Of a DNA stretch of 64,000 bases, positions 18,069 through 26,925 are shown piece after piece; within the stretch, counting starts at the first letter, position 1; every line of letters begins with the position of its first letter. Source of the DNA: JANQJA01 sp040880285. Lineage in GTDB: Bacteria > Pseudomonadota > Gammaproteobacteria > Pseudomonadales > Azotimanducaceae. The position numbers and the translations under genes were made by a program. The stretch is taken from assembly GCA_040880285.1 (NCBI GenBank), contig JBBDIT010000059.1, positions 21,720 to 85,719 on the forward strand, in the 5' to 3' direction. A model generated the notes under the pieces. The model made no database searches. It saw only the letters and a program-made list of their open reading frames with translations, and had not been told where the DNA came from.

Positions 18069-18908
18069 ATGACCAGCTTTGGCGTACAGATCTTTCCGAC
18101 AGATTCCACGATACAACCAGTGGAGCTCGCGAGAGCGGTAGAGGAGCGTGGCCTCGATTCCCTTTTCTTTCCCGAACACACCCATATTCCGGTCGAAAGA
18201 GCCACACCTTTCCCTGGCGGCGGTGATTTGCCGGAGTGGTACTGGCGATCCCACGACCCTTTTGTATCCCTTGCGGCGGCAGCGGCGGTGACCGACCGGA
18301 TCAAACTGGGAACTGGCATTTGCCTCGTTATCGAACGCGACCCCATTACGCTCGCCAAGGAGTGTGCCTCCCTGGACGTGATTTCAAACGGGCGCTTCAT
18401 CCTTGGCATAGGCGCCGGCTGGAATAAGGAAGAAATGGAGAATCACGGCGCCAACTATCAACACCGTTGGAAAATTGTGCGCGAGAAGGTACTGGCAATG
18501 AAGGAAATCTGGACGAAGGACGAGGCCGAGTTTCACGGAGAGTTCGTCGACTTCGACCCGATCTGGTCCTGGCCAAAGCCGGTGCAGGCAGGCGGTCCGC
18601 CGGTGTGGATGGGCGCAAACTCGAAGTGGGTGTTCGATCGCGTCGCCGAATATTGCGAGGGCTGGATGCCCATCGGTGGTTCCGGCAGCGGCGGAATGGA
18701 CAATATGAACGCAGCCTTGAAAGAACGCAATCGATCCTTGTCTGATCTGGACATCGCCCTGTTCGGTGCGCCCCTCGATGAAGACAAGGCGAAGGGGCGA
18801 ATCGACCAGGGCTTTACAGACCTGATCTTTGGGCTACCACAATCAGAACCGGACAAGGTGCTGGCGCACCTCGACAAGGTCGCAGAACTGGTACAACGCC
18901 TCCGTTGA
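18069..18908 (+). CDS. Luciferase-like (LLM class) flavin/F420-dependent oxidoreductase
   Basis: A 279-residue TIM-barrel protein of the bacterial luciferase superfamily, close in pattern to the Rv2161c-like group. The N-terminus FGVQIFPTD, the SLFFPEHTHIPV segment with its histidine, LGTGICLVIERDP and FILGIGAGWNKEEMENHG are typical. Members use FMN or F420 to oxidise alcohols, aldehydes or other small substrates; cofactor and substrate cannot be told here. It precedes a convergent EamA transporter by 30 bases. A second family member lies at 28737-29672. Confidence 0.85.
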   Translation: MTSFGVQIFPTDSTIQPVELARAVEERGLDSLFFPEHTHIPVERATPFPGGGDLPEWYWRSHDPFVSLAAAAAVTDRIKLGTGICLVIERDPITLAKECASLDVISNGRFILGIGAGWNKEEMENHGANYQHRWKIVREKVLAMKEIWTKDEAEFHGEFVDFDPIWSWPKPVQAGGPPVWMGANSKWVFDRVAEYCEGWMPIGGSGSGGMDNMNAALKERNRSLSDLDIALFGAPLDEDKAKGRIDQGFTDLIFGLPQSEPDKVLAHLDKVAELVQRLR

Positions 18909-18938
18909 GGTGCGAACGAACAGGCACCGACAAATCAT

Positions 18939-19835
18939 TCAGGAAACGGACAAGAGCAAGACAACAGAGCCGACAATTAAAACCATTCCGGTAAACTCGA
19001 GTGGTGTCGGTCGTTCCTTGAAATAAAACCAACCGATTCCCAGCGTGATCAAGAACTCGATCTGGCCTACCGTCTTGACGTAAGACGCGAGTTCCAGCGT
19101 CATTGCTGTGAACCAACCGATAGAGCCAATTACGCTGGTGACCCCAACGAACAGACTCGGTCGCCACATCATAAACACTTTGGCGAACTGTTCTCGCTGG
19201 GATATAGCGATAAAGGCCACCGTAATGATTGTCTGTATGACTACCATATAAATGAGCGTAATCGCCGCTGTCAGCATCGAGTCGTCTATGCCGAAGGAAA
19301 GGCTGGCGTGACGAATCAGCAATGAAGTCAAGGCAAAACTGAGGCCAGCGCCCAGCCCATAGATGGCCGATAAGTCCCAGAGACTCGAGACCGCGCCGGT
19401 CCTGGCAATATTGATGGTCATAACACCCGCCACGCATAGCATGATGGCGATCCAGCCCGGCACCGAAACCGCCTCGGTAAAGAAGAAATAACCAATGATT
19501 GCAGTGAGGATGACCTCGGTCCTGACATAGGTGCTGCCCACCGCAAACTTGCGCAATGTAAACAGTTTGATAAGCAGTACCGTTGCAACAATCTGCAACA
19601 CACCTGCCATCAATCCGGATATCAAAAAGGTATTATTCAGTGGTGGCAGTATGCCGTTTCGATCGCCGATGAGAAAAGCGAGATAGAACACTGCAAACGG
19701 TAGCCCGAACAGGTAGCGGACCATGGTCGCTGCCAGCGGCGAGATATTTCCTGACAGATACTTCTGGCCAGCCGTTCGTACCGACTGCATTAGCGCAGCA
19801 AGCAAGGTCCATAAAACCCAGCTTTCGATCAACAT
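18939..19835 (-). CDS. EamA/DMT-family transporter
   Basis: A 298-residue inner-membrane protein with about ten transmembrane helices arranged as two EamA halves (residues 1-140 and 150-298). The second half ends LEFTGMVLIVGSVVLLLSVS. DMT-superfamily members export metabolites or amino acids; the substrate is unknown. It is convergent with the LLM gene and lies downstream of the peroxiredoxin gene, but a strong terminator between them indicates separate transcription. Confidence 0.85.
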   Translation of the reverse strand: MLIESWVLWTLLAALMQSVRTAGQKYLSGNISPLAATMVRYLFGLPFAVFYLAFLIGDRNGILPPLNNTFLISGLMAGVLQIVATVLLIKLFTLRKFAVGSTYVRTEVILTAIIGYFFFTEAVSVPGWIAIMLCVAGVMTINIARTGAVSSLWDLSAIYGLGAGLSFALTSLLIRHASLSFGIDDSMLTAAITLIYMVVIQTIITVAFIAISQREQFAKVFMMWRPSLFVGVTSVIGSIGWFTAMTLELASYVKTVGQIEFLITLGIGWFYFKERPTPLEFTGMVLIVGSVVLLLSVS

Positions 19836-19850
19836 GAGTCACAATACATC

Positions 19851-19876
19851 AAAAATGCCCGCGGGAAAGCGGGCAT
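19851..19876 (-). terminator. Rho-independent terminator after the peroxiredoxin gene
   Basis: On the minus strand ATGCCCGC, a six-base loop and GCGGGCAT form a perfect 8-bp GC-rich stem followed directly by TTTTT. It ends peroxiredoxin transcription before the EamA gene. Confidence 0.85.
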
Positions 19877-19941
19877 TCTATTATGTGGAGACTTCTGTCA
19901 CCAATGACAGATTGGCATCAGCGCGATGCCAGCGGGAACTA

Positions 19942-20421
19942 TCAGAGCACTTCCATAATTGCTTCCGCTGCGCTCACCTCAAAGGCGCCCGGCTTCTCGA
20001 CATGAAGGGCCGTGATCTTGCCGTCTTCGGCAACCAACGCATAGCGCTGGGAACGCGTGCCCATGCCAAAGCCTGAGCCATCCATTGTCAATCCCATGGC
20101 TTTGGTAAAATCGCCATTACCGTCAGCTGCCATCATAATGGCTTCTGCATTCCTGTCTTTGCCCCAGGCGTCCATCACAAATGCGTCATTCACCGACACA
20201 CAAACCACCGCATCGACTCCTTGTTCCTTGAACTTGTCCGCATTCACGACATAACCGGGCAAGTGCGCCGCACTACAAGTCGGCGTAAAAGCACCAGGCA
20301 CTGCAAACAGGACAACCTTCTTGCCACCAAACAATTCCTTCGTGGTGAGATCCTGCGGGCCTTTTTCGCCCATCACCTTTAACGTGGCTTCCGGAATCTG
20401 ATCTCCGACCTGAACAGTCAT
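19942..20421 (-). CDS. Prx5-type peroxiredoxin
   Basis: A 159-residue thiol peroxidase of the Prx5/AhpC-TSA group, full length without the fused glutaredoxin domain found in some relatives. The peroxidatic cysteine is in PGAFTPTCSAAHLPG; the family arginine lies in GTRSQRYALV. No second conserved cysteine is obvious, so recycling is probably by glutathione or glutaredoxin. It removes hydrogen and alkyl peroxides in the cytoplasm. It is followed by a strong terminator and read divergently from the acyl-CoA dehydrogenase genes. Confidence 0.93.
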   Translation of the reverse strand: MTVQVGDQIPEATLKVMGEKGPQDLTTKELFGGKKVVLFAVPGAFTPTCSAAHLPGYVVNADKFKEQGVDAVVCVSVNDAFVMDAWGKDRNAEAIMMAADGNGDFTKAMGLTMDGSGFGMGTRSQRYALVAEDGKITALHVEKPGAFEVSAAEAIMEVL

Positions 20422-20600
20422 AGCTAACTCCTCTTTACACAGGGTGTATCAACCTAAGGGACAGGAGTCTCGCTTGAAGTCAGCTTGAGTGCAACCCCCC
20501 ACTTCAGTACCCGAAGTTGACAACCTCGCTTGCACCGCCCGCTGGTGCGCATATATATTCGATGTCCGGCAAGTTCAGGTAATCAGGCAAAGAGGTGCCA

Positions 20601-21794
20601 GTGGATCTTTCCTTCGGTAGTGAATATGAGGCTTTTCGCGAACAAGTCCGTGATTTTATAGACCAGCATCGCGATCAGGCACCGAAGGGTGGTGGCCGCT
20701 CCGGGCAAGCGAAGGCATGGCAGAAGATCCTGATCGAGAACGGCTACACGGCTCGTACCATTCCGCGCCAGTATGGCGGTTTTGGCGCTGAACCGGACAT
20801 CATCAAGGCCAGGATTATTGGTGAGGAATTTGCGAGAGCCCAGGTCCCCGGTGGCATGGGCGGTCAGGGCATTTCGATGTTGGTACCAACGCTCCTTGAG
20901 ATGGGCAGCGAACCGCAAAAACAGCAATTCATCAAACCGACCCTGCACGGCGATATCATCTGGTGCCAGGGTTACTCCGAACCCGGTGCCGGCAGCGATC
21001 TGGCCAGCCTGACCACCAGTGCAGTGCTGGACGGTGATGAGTGGGTGGTTAACGGCCAAAAAATCTGGACCAGCACCGCGCACCTGGCCCACTGGATATT
21101 TTGCCTGGTCCGCACCGAGCCGGAAGCCCCCAAACACCAGGGCATATCATTTCTGTTATTTCGTATGGATACACCGGGTATTGAAGTCAGGCCCCTGGTC
21201 GACATGACCGGCAACGCCAATTTCAACGAGGTGTTTTTCACGGACGTGCGCGTCCCCAAGGACCAGATTGTCGGCAAACGCGGCCAGGGTTGGCTGGTGG
21301 CCAATTCGATACTCGGTTTTGAACGCGACTCGCTGGCAGACCCCAATGCGTCCCTGGCCCGCATCAACGCACTGATCAAGTTGATGCAATCGGAGACCGT
21401 CGCCGGGAAGCGCCTGATGGATAACCCGGTCTATCGCGATCGCCTGATGAAGTTACAGGCTCGCGTCATGGCGATGCAGTTCAATGACATGCGAGTCTTG
21501 TCTTCACGCGTGAACCCCGGCCAGGATGCGACCATGGCTCGAATGATTACCAAACTGCAGGGCACTGAACTGCGCCATGAAGTCGAGGGCCTCGCGGTCG
21601 ACATTATGGGCGAGATTGGCCTTTCCTACGGCGACAATCCGTACTTGCGCGACGGCGGTAGCTGGCAACAGCAATATATGTTCTACCTGGGCTTGATCAT
21701 CGGTGGGGGTACCTCCCAGATCCAGAAAAACATCATCAGCGAGCGCGGTCTCGGCATGCCGAGGGAACCGAAGGTCGAGGCAGGTAAAGCGTAA
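20601..21794 (+). CDS. Acyl-CoA dehydrogenase (large partner of a tandem pair)
   Basis: A 397-residue FAD enzyme introducing the alpha-beta double bond into acyl-CoAs. Typical segments are QGYSEPGAGSDLASL (flavin-binding loop), KIWTSTAHLAHW and the C-terminal GLSYGDNPYLRDGG. I start at the GTG at 20601 because AGAGG ends five bases before it; a GTG at 20595 overlaps that ribosome site. Twelve bases separate it from a second, shorter dehydrogenase. Such long-short pairs form heteromeric dehydrogenases in steroid and related side-chain degradation, so this pair may act as one enzyme. Confidence 0.9.
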   Translation: MDLSFGSEYEAFREQVRDFIDQHRDQAPKGGGRSGQAKAWQKILIENGYTARTIPRQYGGFGAEPDIIKARIIGEEFARAQVPGGMGGQGISMLVPTLLEMGSEPQKQQFIKPTLHGDIIWCQGYSEPGAGSDLASLTTSAVLDGDEWVVNGQKIWTSTAHLAHWIFCLVRTEPEAPKHQGISFLLFRMDTPGIEVRPLVDMTGNANFNEVFFTDVRVPKDQIVGKRGQGWLVANSILGFERDSLADPNASLARINALIKLMQSETVAGKRLMDNPVYRDRLMKLQARVMAMQFNDMRVLSSRVNPGQDATMARMITKLQGTELRHEVEGLAVDIMGEIGLSYGDNPYLRDGGSWQQQYMFYLGLIIGGGTSQIQKNIISERGLGMPREPKVEAGKA

Positions 21795-21805
21795 ACGAGG
21801 CAATT

Positions 21806-22867
21806 ATGGAGTTCGGACTTTCCCAGGAACAAACGCTGCTACAGGACAGTGTAAACCGGTTGCTCAAGGACACTGTGCCTCTCGACGAGGTCAGGGCGAT
21901 CGCAACCGGCGATAAACCTGATGCTTCTGTCTGGCAGGGACTCGCGGATCTCGGAGTTGCAGGATTACTGGTACCCGAAGACAAGGGTGGTGTTGGTCTC
22001 GGTAGTCTCGATGCAGCAATTGTAGCGGAGTGCCTTGGCTATCATGTTGCCCCGGCGCCCTTTCTCGGTACCGCGGTGATGGCACCGGTGGCATTAGTTG
22101 GTGCCGGCGGCCAGGACGAACTGCTCGGCAATATCGCCTCTGGCCAGGTACGTGTGGGTTGTGCGTTCAGCGAGGCGATCGGCGCACGTGCCGACGCAGG
22201 AGTCACCGCGAACAATAATCGGCTGTCAGGCAAGGCCATCTATGTACTCGATGCTGACGCAGAGCATTACCTGGTGGCGACTTCAGACAAGCACTTGTAC
22301 CTGCTGAACACCAATGATGCGATTAAGACGAGGCTGACTACTATCGATGCGACCCGGTCAGTTTGCCAACTCATCTTCGATAATGTGCTTGCACAACTGA
22401 TCAGTGACGATTTTGACGTTTTCACGAAGGCGCTGGACCTGGGCCGAATTATGTTGGCAGCCGATACTCTCGGTGCCGCCCAGTGCATGCTGGACAAGTC
22501 CGTTGCCTATGCCAAAGAACGCGAACAATTCAAAAGGCCCATTGGATCTTTTCAAGCTGTCAAACATATGTGCGCCGAAATGGCCGCCGACCTTGAGCCC
22601 TGTCGATCAATGGTATGGTACGCGGCCCATGCTGCCGATCACGTAGAACAGGAATCAAGGCTGATCGCATGCCACACCAAGGCGCACCTTGCCGAGGTGG
22701 GCAAGTTCATTGCCAAGACAGCAACAGAAGTTCATGGAGGCATGGGATTTACCGATCTCCTGGGCCTTCACTATTGGTTTAAACGTATCGGTTTCAATCG
22801 ACAAATGTTGGGCGCCCCGGAACTGATCCGAGAGGAAGCAGCACGTATCCAGGGGATTGCAGCTTAA
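21806..22867 (+). CDS. Acyl-CoA dehydrogenase (small partner)
   Basis: A 353-residue acyl-CoA dehydrogenase family protein. The N-terminal domain has LGVAGLLVPEDKGGVGLG; the C-terminal helical domain has REQFKRPIGSFQAVKHMCAEMA and the family signature HGGMGFTD. Several flavin-loop residues are poorly conserved, as expected for one subunit of a heteromer. It is translated just downstream of the larger partner and 19 bases before a VOC gene, all on one transcript by spacing. Confidence 0.9.
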   Translation: MEFGLSQEQTLLQDSVNRLLKDTVPLDEVRAIATGDKPDASVWQGLADLGVAGLLVPEDKGGVGLGSLDAAIVAECLGYHVAPAPFLGTAVMAPVALVGAGGQDELLGNIASGQVRVGCAFSEAIGARADAGVTANNNRLSGKAIYVLDADAEHYLVATSDKHLYLLNTNDAIKTRLTTIDATRSVCQLIFDNVLAQLISDDFDVFTKALDLGRIMLAADTLGAAQCMLDKSVAYAKEREQFKRPIGSFQAVKHMCAEMAADLEPCRSMVWYAAHAADHVEQESRLIACHTKAHLAEVGKFIAKTATEVHGGMGFTDLLGLHYWFKRIGFNRQMLGAPELIREEAARIQGIAA

Positions 22868-22886
22868 GGCATTTTAGGAGGCAAAT

Positions 22887-23273
22887 ATGGCAATCAAAGG
22901 TGTGGACCACGTGGTCATCCGGGTCAAGGATATCGATGAAGGTATCTCCGTCTGGCGTGACAAGTTCGGTATGGAACTCGAACGCACTGCTGAGTCTGAA
23001 GCGCTCGGCATCAAACAGGCATTCTTTCCGTTTGCTACCGGCGGCTTTCTTGAAATTGTAGCGCCAACCAGTGACGACTCTGCGGTAGGCAAGGCCGTCG
23101 CATCGAGGGGCGAGGGACTACACACCCTGTCTATGGAAGTCGACGATATAGATGCCACGGTAGCGGACCTTACAGATAAAGGCGTACAGCTCATTGGAGT
23201 TGGCACGCCGCAGGTGTTCATTCATCCCAAGTCCGCCAATGGTATTCTCGTGCAATTAACCGAGCGCAAGTAA
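22887..23273 (+). CDS. VOC-family protein, methylmalonyl-CoA epimerase/glyoxalase-like
   Basis: A 128-residue vicinal-oxygen-chelate fold. The metal-binding histidine in GVDHVVIRVKDID and glutamate in GGFLEIVAPT are visible, as is a second histidine in EGLHTLSMEVDDID. The pattern fits methylmalonyl-CoA epimerase-like or glyoxalase-like members. AGGAGG precedes the start. It sits in the acyl-CoA dehydrogenase operon, so a role on a CoA intermediate is plausible but inferred. Confidence 0.85.
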   Translation: MAIKGVDHVVIRVKDIDEGISVWRDKFGMELERTAESEALGIKQAFFPFATGGFLEIVAPTSDDSAVGKAVASRGEGLHTLSMEVDDIDATVADLTDKGVQLIGVGTPQVFIHPKSANGILVQLTERK

Positions 23274-23319
23274 CAATCACTTTCAGTCCAGATCGGGCTA
23301 TATCAGGAGAAATGAAGTA

Positions 23320-23685
23320 ATGATCGGATATGTAACAATTGGTACCAGCGACATGGAGAAGGCGAAGGCATACTGGAGCAGTTTGCTTGAACCGTTGGGC
23401 GCAAAAATCGTGATGGACATGGGACGGATCGCGCTCCTCGGCGCCGGCCGAGGTCAGCCGATGCTGGGTGTCTGCGTACCCTATGACGAAGGTGACCCAC
23501 AACCCGGCAACGGTAACATGCTGGCGTTTACGGCGCCCTCAAGGGAAGACGTGGACAAGCTGTATGCAAAGGCAATTGAACTCGGCGGTACGGACGAGGG
23601 GGAGCCGGGCGAGCGTGGCCCGACCTTCTATGGCGGCTATTTTCGCGACCCGGATGGTAACAAGGCGGTGTTCTTCTGCTCCTAG
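23320..23685 (+). CDS. VOC-family (glyoxalase/bleomycin-resistance-like) protein
   Basis: A 121-residue VOC protein of the small DUF-type glyoxalase group (GYVTIGTSDMEKAKAYWSSL; ending GGYFRDPDGNKAVFFCS). It lacks an obvious N-terminal metal histidine. AGGAG is found upstream of the ATG. The TAG stop lies within the CTAG target of the MITE inserted immediately downstream, so the native 3' region has been displaced; the encoded C-terminus nevertheless looks complete. Confidence 0.85.
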   Translation: MIGYVTIGTSDMEKAKAYWSSLLEPLGAKIVMDMGRIALLGAGRGQPMLGVCVPYDEGDPQPGNGNMLAFTAPSREDVDKLYAKAIELGGTDEGEPGERGPTFYGGYFRDPDGNKAVFFCS

Positions 23686-23884
23686 GGAACCTCTGAACAA
23701 GTCGACGTCAATCTGTCGAGTGGGAAGTCAAGGACCTGTTATGGAAGGCTAGGTACAGGGACGTAACGGGACCGGGCCAGGGATGGCCGGGGGCGCCCAG
23801 CCCACACCTTCCAGGACAAGTCCTTGACTTCCCCGCCTAAACCTCCCCGACAAGACTTTGCGTACTTGTTCAGAGGTTCCCTAG
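23682..23884. mobile_element. 195-bp MITE with 4-bp CTAG target duplication
   Basis: The element (23686-23880) starts GGAACCTCTGAACAAGT and ends with the exact inverse, and CTAG flanks both sides. The similarity between arms continues inward, for example AAGTCAAGGAC against GTCCTTGACTT, so it can fold into one long hairpin. It codes for nothing. CTAG duplications point to mobilisation by an IS5-type transposase, which is not in the window. Confidence 0.85.
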
Positions 23885-23900
23885 GCACCGACGCCAGGCT

Positions 23901-24869
23901 TTAATCCTTTTGACCTTTTTCGCCAGAGTTCTGGTCAGAGTTCTGGTCAGGGTTCTGGTCTGAATTCTGGACAGGGTGCGCAGCGGAACTGTCCCGGGAC
24001 TTTTCGCCATAGTCCTGCCACGGTGCATCGCGTTCCCTGATAACCTGGCGGAACCCTTTCTCACCAAAGCCTTCTGCCCAGCGATAGGCCTCTTCGGTAT
24101 GTCGGGTCACACCATCAAAGAAGGTCCCCAGCATCTGGGTTGTTCGCAGCCCCATATTCTCAAATGCCTGGTTGATCAGTAATTTATTCAATGCCAACTG
24201 GTTAGCTGGAATATTTACATAGCGCCTGGCTTCTTCTTCAACGTGGGCCGACAGCTCATCCGGTGCAACCACATAGGCAACCAGGCCGATCCGGTACGCG
24301 GTATCGGCATCAATAGCACGGCCAGTCAGCAAGAACTGCTTGGCATGCTCAAGGCCAAGGCGGTAGACCCACATCATGGTTGTTGGCGTGCCGTAGATCC
24401 GACTCGGGGCATAGCCTATGTGCGCATCGCTAGCCATGTACAGCAGGTCGCAACAAAGCACAAGATCCGTCGCTCCACCAATTGCCCACCCCTTGATTTC
24501 ACCCAGCACCGGCTTCGGACATTCCCAGATACGCATAAAGCGCCGGACATTGTTTCCCATAAATTGATAGTCACGCACCGGGTCCCAGGCACCTTGCCTG
24601 GTTTCGATAGCAGGTGCACCGTAAGGGGTATCCCAGCTGCCGCGATTGGTGAGATCGTAGCCAGCAGTAAAAGTATCGCCAACACCACGCAACACAATGG
24701 CAGCAACCTGTTTCGATCGCGAGGCACGATCTACACCATCGGCAATGCCCTGGACCACCGCATCGGTGAGCGTATTTTTCTTTTCAGGCCGATTGATCGC
24801 GATGATCGCAATCCCGTCCCGCTCTTCGTAAAGAACCTCTTCTTGCGTCTCTTGTGTCTCTTGTGTCAT
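23901..24869 (-). CDS. Enoyl-CoA hydratase/isomerase family protein (crotonase)
   Basis: A 322-residue crotonase. The oxyanion-hole segments are VLRGVGDTFTAGYDL and IKGWAIGGATDLVLCCD. Between residues 75 and 90 it has an insertion (SWDTPYGAPAIE) unlike classical hydratases. I prefer the ATG at 24869, with GTGAGG six bases before it, over a GTG four codons earlier. The last 20 residues (NSDQNPDQNSDQNSGE) come from a 12-bp tandem repeat and are probably an unstructured tail. Which reaction of the superfamily it performs is not clear. Confidence 0.88.
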   Translation of the reverse strand: MTQETQETQEEVLYEERDGIAIIAINRPEKKNTLTDAVVQGIADGVDRASRSKQVAAIVLRGVGDTFTAGYDLTNRGSWDTPYGAPAIETRQGAWDPVRDYQFMGNNVRRFMRIWECPKPVLGEIKGWAIGGATDLVLCCDLLYMASDAHIGYAPSRIYGTPTTMMWVYRLGLEHAKQFLLTGRAIDADTAYRIGLVAYVVAPDELSAHVEEEARRYVNIPANQLALNKLLINQAFENMGLRTTQMLGTFFDGVTRHTEEAYRWAEGFGEKGFRQVIRERDAPWQDYGEKSRDSSAAHPVQNSDQNPDQNSDQNSGEKGQKD

Positions 24870-24984
24870 GGAAAACCTCACTCGATGACATATCCTGCCT
24901 GAGTATAAGTGGGTTATGCTTGAATTGCCTGTTGCTCAATAGGACCCGCGCGCCCTCGCGCGACCAAACAAAAGGTGACTTTGG

Positions 24985-26925
24985 ATGACTGACTACTCCC
25001 CACTCCCGCCGCGGCTGTCAAAGCCGAAATCGGCCAGCAAACACACCATCGGGATCAACCGGTCGTTCCACGAAACACTCGATTTCTCTGACCGCCGCAG
25101 CTTTGATGACGCCAAACGCGGCTTGATCGCAACGCTCAAGCCCATGACGATTGCCCACAGTAACGGCCGCCGGAATGTATTTGACCTCGAGGCGTTATCG
25201 TTTCTGCAAGGACAAGCCCCTGACACGGTCAACCCGTCATTGTGGCGGCAAGCACAATTAAACGCACTCAACCATGGCCTGTATGAAGTAGTGGATGGAA
25301 TCTATCAGATCCGGTCGTTCGACATTGCCAATATGACGCTCATACGGGGAGACACCGGCTGGATTGTCATCGACCCTTTGACTTCTTCCGAGACCTCGAG
25401 CGCGGGCCTTGCGCTTGCCAATGAAAAGCTGGGTCACAGACCCGTGGTGGCGATAATCCATACCCACAGCCACGCCGATCATTTTGCCGGTGTCCTGGGT
25501 GTGGTCAGCCATGAAGAGGTTGAAAGCGGCAAGGTCACCGTCATTGCACCGGAACATTTTGTCAACGAATCGCTGTCTGAAAACCTGCTCGCCGGGAATG
25601 TCATGAACCGGCGAGCAACCTACATGTACGGTAACCTGCTGGCGCCGTCTCCGACGGGTTTTGTAACAACCGGGCTGGGTGCAGCTTTATCCATGGGCTC
25701 AACCGGTTTCATCATTCCCAACGATATCATCAAGGCAAGCGGCGAAACCCGACAGATAGACGGGATTGATATCGAGTTTCAGATGACCCCCGGCAGCGAG
25801 GCCCCGGCCGAAATGGTGTTCTACTTTCCCCGCTTCAAGGCACTTTGCATGTCAGAGATCACGTCCCATCATCTCCACAATGTATATACGCCCAGGGGTG
25901 CACAGGTTCGTGATGCCCTGGCCTGGGCCGACCAGATCAATGAATCCATCGAACGCTTTGGTGCCCGGCTTGAAGTCGAGTTTGCCAGTCATCATTGGCC
26001 CATTTGCGGACGCGAACGCGTCATAGCGTATCTTAAAAAGCAGCGTGACCTTTACCAGTACATTCACGACCAGACGCTTCGGCTTGCCAATATGGGATAC
26101 GTGAAAGAAGAGATCGCCGAGCAGCTCAGGTTACCGGCGAGTCTCGCATCGGAATTTTATAACCGCGACTATTATGGCACCGTGCATCACAATGCAAGGG
26201 CCGTGTACGTAAAATACCTGGGCTTTTTTGACGGTAATCCGGCGCATCTTTATCCACTGCCACCAGGTGAGCTGGCGACTCGATATCTTGAGTTTATGGG
26301 AGGCGCAGACCAGGTCGTTGCACGCGCACGCGAGTCGTTCGCGCACGGTGACTACCGGTGGGTAGCCGAGGTCCTCAATCATGTGGTGATGGCCGACCCG
26401 GAACACGTCGAGGGCCGCGCACTGCTTGCAGACACGTTGGAACAACTGGGCTATCAGTCCGAGTCGGGTCCATGGCGCAATTTCTTCCTGTGCGGTGCAT
26501 TGGAATTACGCCACGGGCTACCGGAAGGATCCAACTTTGTAGCCTCAGAAAGCATGGCAAGGTCAATACCAATCGAAAACCTGTTTATGACCCTGGCGGT
26601 GCGTTTGAACGGCTCGCGTGCTGATGGCATCGTGCTCAATATTAACCTCGACTTAAAAGATGAGGGTCATGTCTGGCTTAATATTGAAAATGCGGTGCTG
26701 CATGCGTTCATGGGCAAACAGCACGAGGCACCGGCAGCGACCATGAAACTGTCTTCCCTTGATTTCAAGCGCATGATGATGGGGCTCACCAGTGCCGCAG
26801 ACCTCATGGCGCAAGGCACCCTTGAAATAGACGGCGATGCGGGCGCACTCATTACACTCGCAGAATTATTTGATCAGTTTGAGCGCCGTTTCCCGATTGT
26901 GACACCACGAGCACCCTTCAAATGA
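24985..26925 (+). CDS. Alkylsulfatase-type metallo-beta-lactamase-fold hydrolase (SdsA1/YjcS-like)
   Basis: A 646-residue enzyme with the length and layout of linear alkylsulfatases. An MBL domain has the dinuclear zinc motif HTHSHADH (residues 159-166); an alkylsulfatase dimerisation domain follows, and the last 120 residues form an SCP2-like lipid-binding domain. Unlike the secreted SdsA1 it has no signal peptide, so it is cytoplasmic. Family members cleave sulfate from long-chain alkyl sulfates. AAGGTGA precedes the ATG. Its stop overlaps the next start by four bases. Confidence 0.88.
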   Translation: MTDYSPLPPRLSKPKSASKHTIGINRSFHETLDFSDRRSFDDAKRGLIATLKPMTIAHSNGRRNVFDLEALSFLQGQAPDTVNPSLWRQAQLNALNHGLYEVVDGIYQIRSFDIANMTLIRGDTGWIVIDPLTSSETSSAGLALANEKLGHRPVVAIIHTHSHADHFAGVLGVVSHEEVESGKVTVIAPEHFVNESLSENLLAGNVMNRRATYMYGNLLAPSPTGFVTTGLGAALSMGSTGFIIPNDIIKASGETRQIDGIDIEFQMTPGSEAPAEMVFYFPRFKALCMSEITSHHLHNVYTPRGAQVRDALAWADQINESIERFGARLEVEFASHHWPICGRERVIAYLKKQRDLYQYIHDQTLRLANMGYVKEEIAEQLRLPASLASEFYNRDYYGTVHHNARAVYVKYLGFFDGNPAHLYPLPPGELATRYLEFMGGADQVVARARESFAHGDYRWVAEVLNHVVMADPEHVEGRALLADTLEQLGYQSESGPWRNFFLCGALELRHGLPEGSNFVASESMARSIPIENLFMTLAVRLNGSRADGIVLNINLDLKDEGHVWLNIENAVLHAFMGKQHEAPAATMKLSSLDFKRMMMGLTSAADLMAQGTLEIDGDAGALITLAELFDQFERRFPIVTPRAPFK

